DNA from: Zerene cesonia
Taxonomy: Eukaryota > Arthropoda > Insecta > Lepidoptera > Pieridae
Length of the DNA: 64,000 bases
Reading direction: 5' to 3'
Assembly (NCBI RefSeq): GCF_012273895.1
Contig: NC_052108.1
Location: 4,216,001 to 4,280,000, forward strand
Position 1 is the stretch's first letter. Every line of letters starts with the position of its first letter. The notes under the pieces are model-generated. The model was not told the origin of the DNA and ran no database searches. It was given only the letters and a program-made list of their open reading frames with translations. The position numbers and the translations under genes are program-made. Of the stretch, positions 61,596 to 64,000 are shown piece after piece.

Positions 61596-64000
61596 TTATA
61601 TATTTGCAATAGCTGGCAGGCTGGCTTTGCAATCAATTTGAGTCTGGTCGCAACCAGTGTATGAAAGAGGAAACTGATTTAAAAACTCAAAGGCCTTAGT
61701 ACTCGACTCAAATGCCAGCTCCTTTGTGATGAACTCCACAGGAACACTCTGTCTGTAGCTGCACACATAAGAACATTTTAATAAACACATCCCAACCAAA
61801 AGGTTGGACATAGAATATGATATTATAATGTTACCTTGGACATTATATTAAGTATTTAGATAAGCCTAAAAAACTGTAAAATTATTTCTTTATTAATAAT
61901 AAAAAATAAAACAGTTATTTTAAATGTGGGCGTGAGCCTAATATTAAACTTATAATTGTATAACCTTTGATTACCTTCACACAATCCATTTGTAATTATA
62001 ACTCTATTTATTCCTCAATTAATAAAAAAAATAATTGTTGGAGTATCATAATGACATATTCTTGTCTTACCTTGTTTTTGAATCAAAATTACCCAGTACT
62101 ATTTACTAATCTATGTCCCAGTATTGAATCTATTATTTTTGTGATATATTGTCAAGTAAAAGAATATAAGTAGATAACATACGACTTTATGATGTATTTG
62201 AGGTACTGCTTCCGCTCGCGCTCCACAAACCAGTCCATGAGGTAACCAGCCATCAAAGGTGCAGTCTTGTAAAGAATGAAAAATTTGTGCAGATTGCCTG
62301 TTGCCCAAGCACATCTTGTATTTAAAGCATGTTTAATACAGTCATTCTCTCTATCCTCTTTAGTTAAAAATTTAAATATTGTTGTTAAATCTAAAAATAT
62401 AATAATTGGTTAATTAAAATAAGTAACACAACAATATAAAATGTAAGTAAACTATGTTAAAATTATAAAAAATATATTACCCAGAGTATTCTTAGTAAAC
62501 AGATAATATAATATTCTGTATGCAGTAAATTCTGCAGCATTAGTTCTACTTTCTGGTAACTCTGAGTATAACATTTTCAACTGAGTCTGGCACTGATTAA
62601 ACTCCTCATGATCACCCTTCTCTAATGCTATCCGAGCATGTGTTTCATAAACCTCTACAGTAAAACTATCCCTTACACCTTGTACCTAAAGGATAAAAAA
62701 TATTTAGATTTTAATATCATCACAGAAAATTAAAATTAAAAATATACAAGTTATTCAAAATATCTTTTAAATTAATTTACTTACTGTTAAATCCTGTCGA
62801 ATAGATTTTAATTGATCACATGCATATCTATAATCTTGTCGCTCTATCCATTTGTCCTTAACATTTCTAAGTGAGTTTCTTAAAACAGAAACAGGCCGGA
62901 CCTCACATGCTTCCGGTGCTCTTGTAAGCCTTAAGAATGACTTTTCAATATCTAAACAAGTACCTACTATATGTATATTATTAAGCTCATAATCTCCTTC
63001 TGTATCCATCAAAATTGGTCTCCTGGGACTTGGCTCCAGTTTATTAGGATTTACCTGTAATGAACTTGCAATGGAGGGCACATTGCTATTAGCAAACCTT
63101 TCTGCCCTCTTTTGCAGCTTTTCAGCATTACCTTGTACATCCTCAACTTGAAACGCACTATATGTTACCTTTTTGGCTTTTTTTGCATACTTATCATTTT
63201 TCTTTGAGTCCAATGACAATCTCTCTTTAATTTTCTGTTTACCCTTGCTTTTGAAAATCTTTTTTTCTTCAACTTCATCACCAGAAGCAGACGAGGTACT
63301 GAAATAATGTAAACAGTCTATTAAATACACATATCACATGTCTATTAAATAGTTATAATAGAATACATTTACGGTTTTAATAAAGAAATTACATTTATAA
63401 CTTACCTATGCCTTTTTTTAGTTGGACTCCGTGATCTTGATCTACTATGAGAAAGCTGACGCCTCCTTCTTTGTGTATTTTTTGATGCACTAAATGCTTT
63501 TGCTGCCAATATTTGCTTAAGCTTATTATTTTGTGGAGTATTTTCATTCTTTTGATATAAACTTAATGTTCCTTGAACTGGCTTTACTTGCAAATTATTT
63601 CTTTCACTATGTACACTAGGTATAGGTTCTTCATCCCAATTCCGGGTCCAAATTTCTTCCTTATTAGCTGCTGCTGTAATTCGTCCTTTTAAGCAAATGT
63701 CTATTTGATCACGATCAAAACCTGTTTTACACTTTTCGTAACACCTTTTAATGTACCTCTCTAAACTTTCAGGCCATGTTCCAGCTGATGTTTGAATTGA
63801 AGATGTTTGCAAAAAGTTTGAGGAATCACTGTCGGACATAAATTCAGATGTTCCCTCTATAGATATTGAGTCTTTAGGTTCACCTAGAGGCTCTGGAATA
63901 TCTTCAGTTGCTAAAGGTGGAGGCAAAGGGACATCTAAAGGAGGCGGAGGTGGCTTGGGAAGATCATCTGGGGGTGGACAAGGCGGTAATGGAGGTGGGT
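61596..64000 (-). CDS. LENG8: LENG8-like SAC3/GANP-family protein (5' part outside the window)
   Basis: Exons: 64000-63416 (continues past the right edge), 63298-62785, 62685-62481, 62390-62183 and 61758-61596. All junctions hold phase and the chain ends in TAA, about 558 codons visible. The first visible part is Pro-rich (PPPLPP, KPPPPPL), then acidic/Ser-rich, ending in an RS-type stretch (SHSRSRSRSP). The next exon carries the Lys-rich segment and the start of the SAC3/GANP domain, with IVGTCLDIEKSFLRLT and ACDQLKSIRQDLTV. It continues VEVYETHARIALEKGDHEEFNQCQ and FTAYRILYY, the most conserved block of LENG8 and SAC3 relatives, and closes with KELAFES. SAC3-family proteins scaffold mRNA processing and export; LENG8 is nuclear and linked to splicing and RNA retention. 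Its exact role in insects is not known. Confidence 0.93.

Noticed and set aside
1..64000. CRISPR arrays, rRNA, prophage, operons or a new defence system
   Set aside because: The window is insect nuclear DNA with spliced genes; no regularly spaced repeats, rRNA or bacterial-type gene clusters are present.

Overview
This window is nuclear DNA from an insect, almost certainly a moth or butterfly (Lepidoptera). The sequence is AT-rich, the genes are split by short GT-AG introns, and several dispersed repeats look like common lepidopteran families. A short-wavelength opsin of the butterfly/moth UV type is present. Four N runs (7782-8781, 30561-30630, 57980-58979, 59053-59152) show that this is a draft assembly. 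I worked exon structures out by hand from ORF continuity, splice sites and reading phase. All junctions listed keep phase unless I say otherwise.

Left part (1-26.6 kb): an AT-rich stretch without a visible gene is followed by a HAD phosphatase of the PGP/PDXP type (minus, 5 exons). Next come a peroxisomal enoyl-CoA isomerase ending in SKL (plus, 3 exons) and a complete but divergent Na+/K+-ATPase alpha paralogue (plus, 18 exons). The last gene here is the 3' half of a KRAP/TESPA1 (ITPRID)-like gene (minus, 4 exons seen).

Middle part (26.6-56 kb): a repeat-rich interval with tRNA-derived SINE pieces leads to a membrane dipeptidase gene (minus). Its whole catalytic domain is one exon, and its likely first coding exon sits 7 kb away in a CpG-rich block near 40 kb. 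A TMEM200-like two-pass membrane protein (plus, 8 exons) starts in a second CpG-rich block at 44.7 kb. The two GC-rich blocks look like divergent promoters. An extra plus-strand candidate first exon at 31.0 kb would, if used, place the dipeptidase gene inside the TMEM200-like gene's first intron.

Right part (56-64 kb): a UV opsin gene (plus) loses its last exons to an assembly gap. MOSMO, an attenuator of Hedgehog signalling (plus, complete, 167 aa), follows, convergent with LENG8, a SAC3/GANP-family RNA-binding protein (minus, running off the right edge).

The genes are unrelated housekeeping, transport and sensory genes. There is no operon-like logic, CRISPR array, rRNA or intact tRNA gene. 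The most unusual item is the Na+/K+-ATPase paralogue: it keeps all general P-type catalytic motifs but has changed two residues that form the third sodium site.
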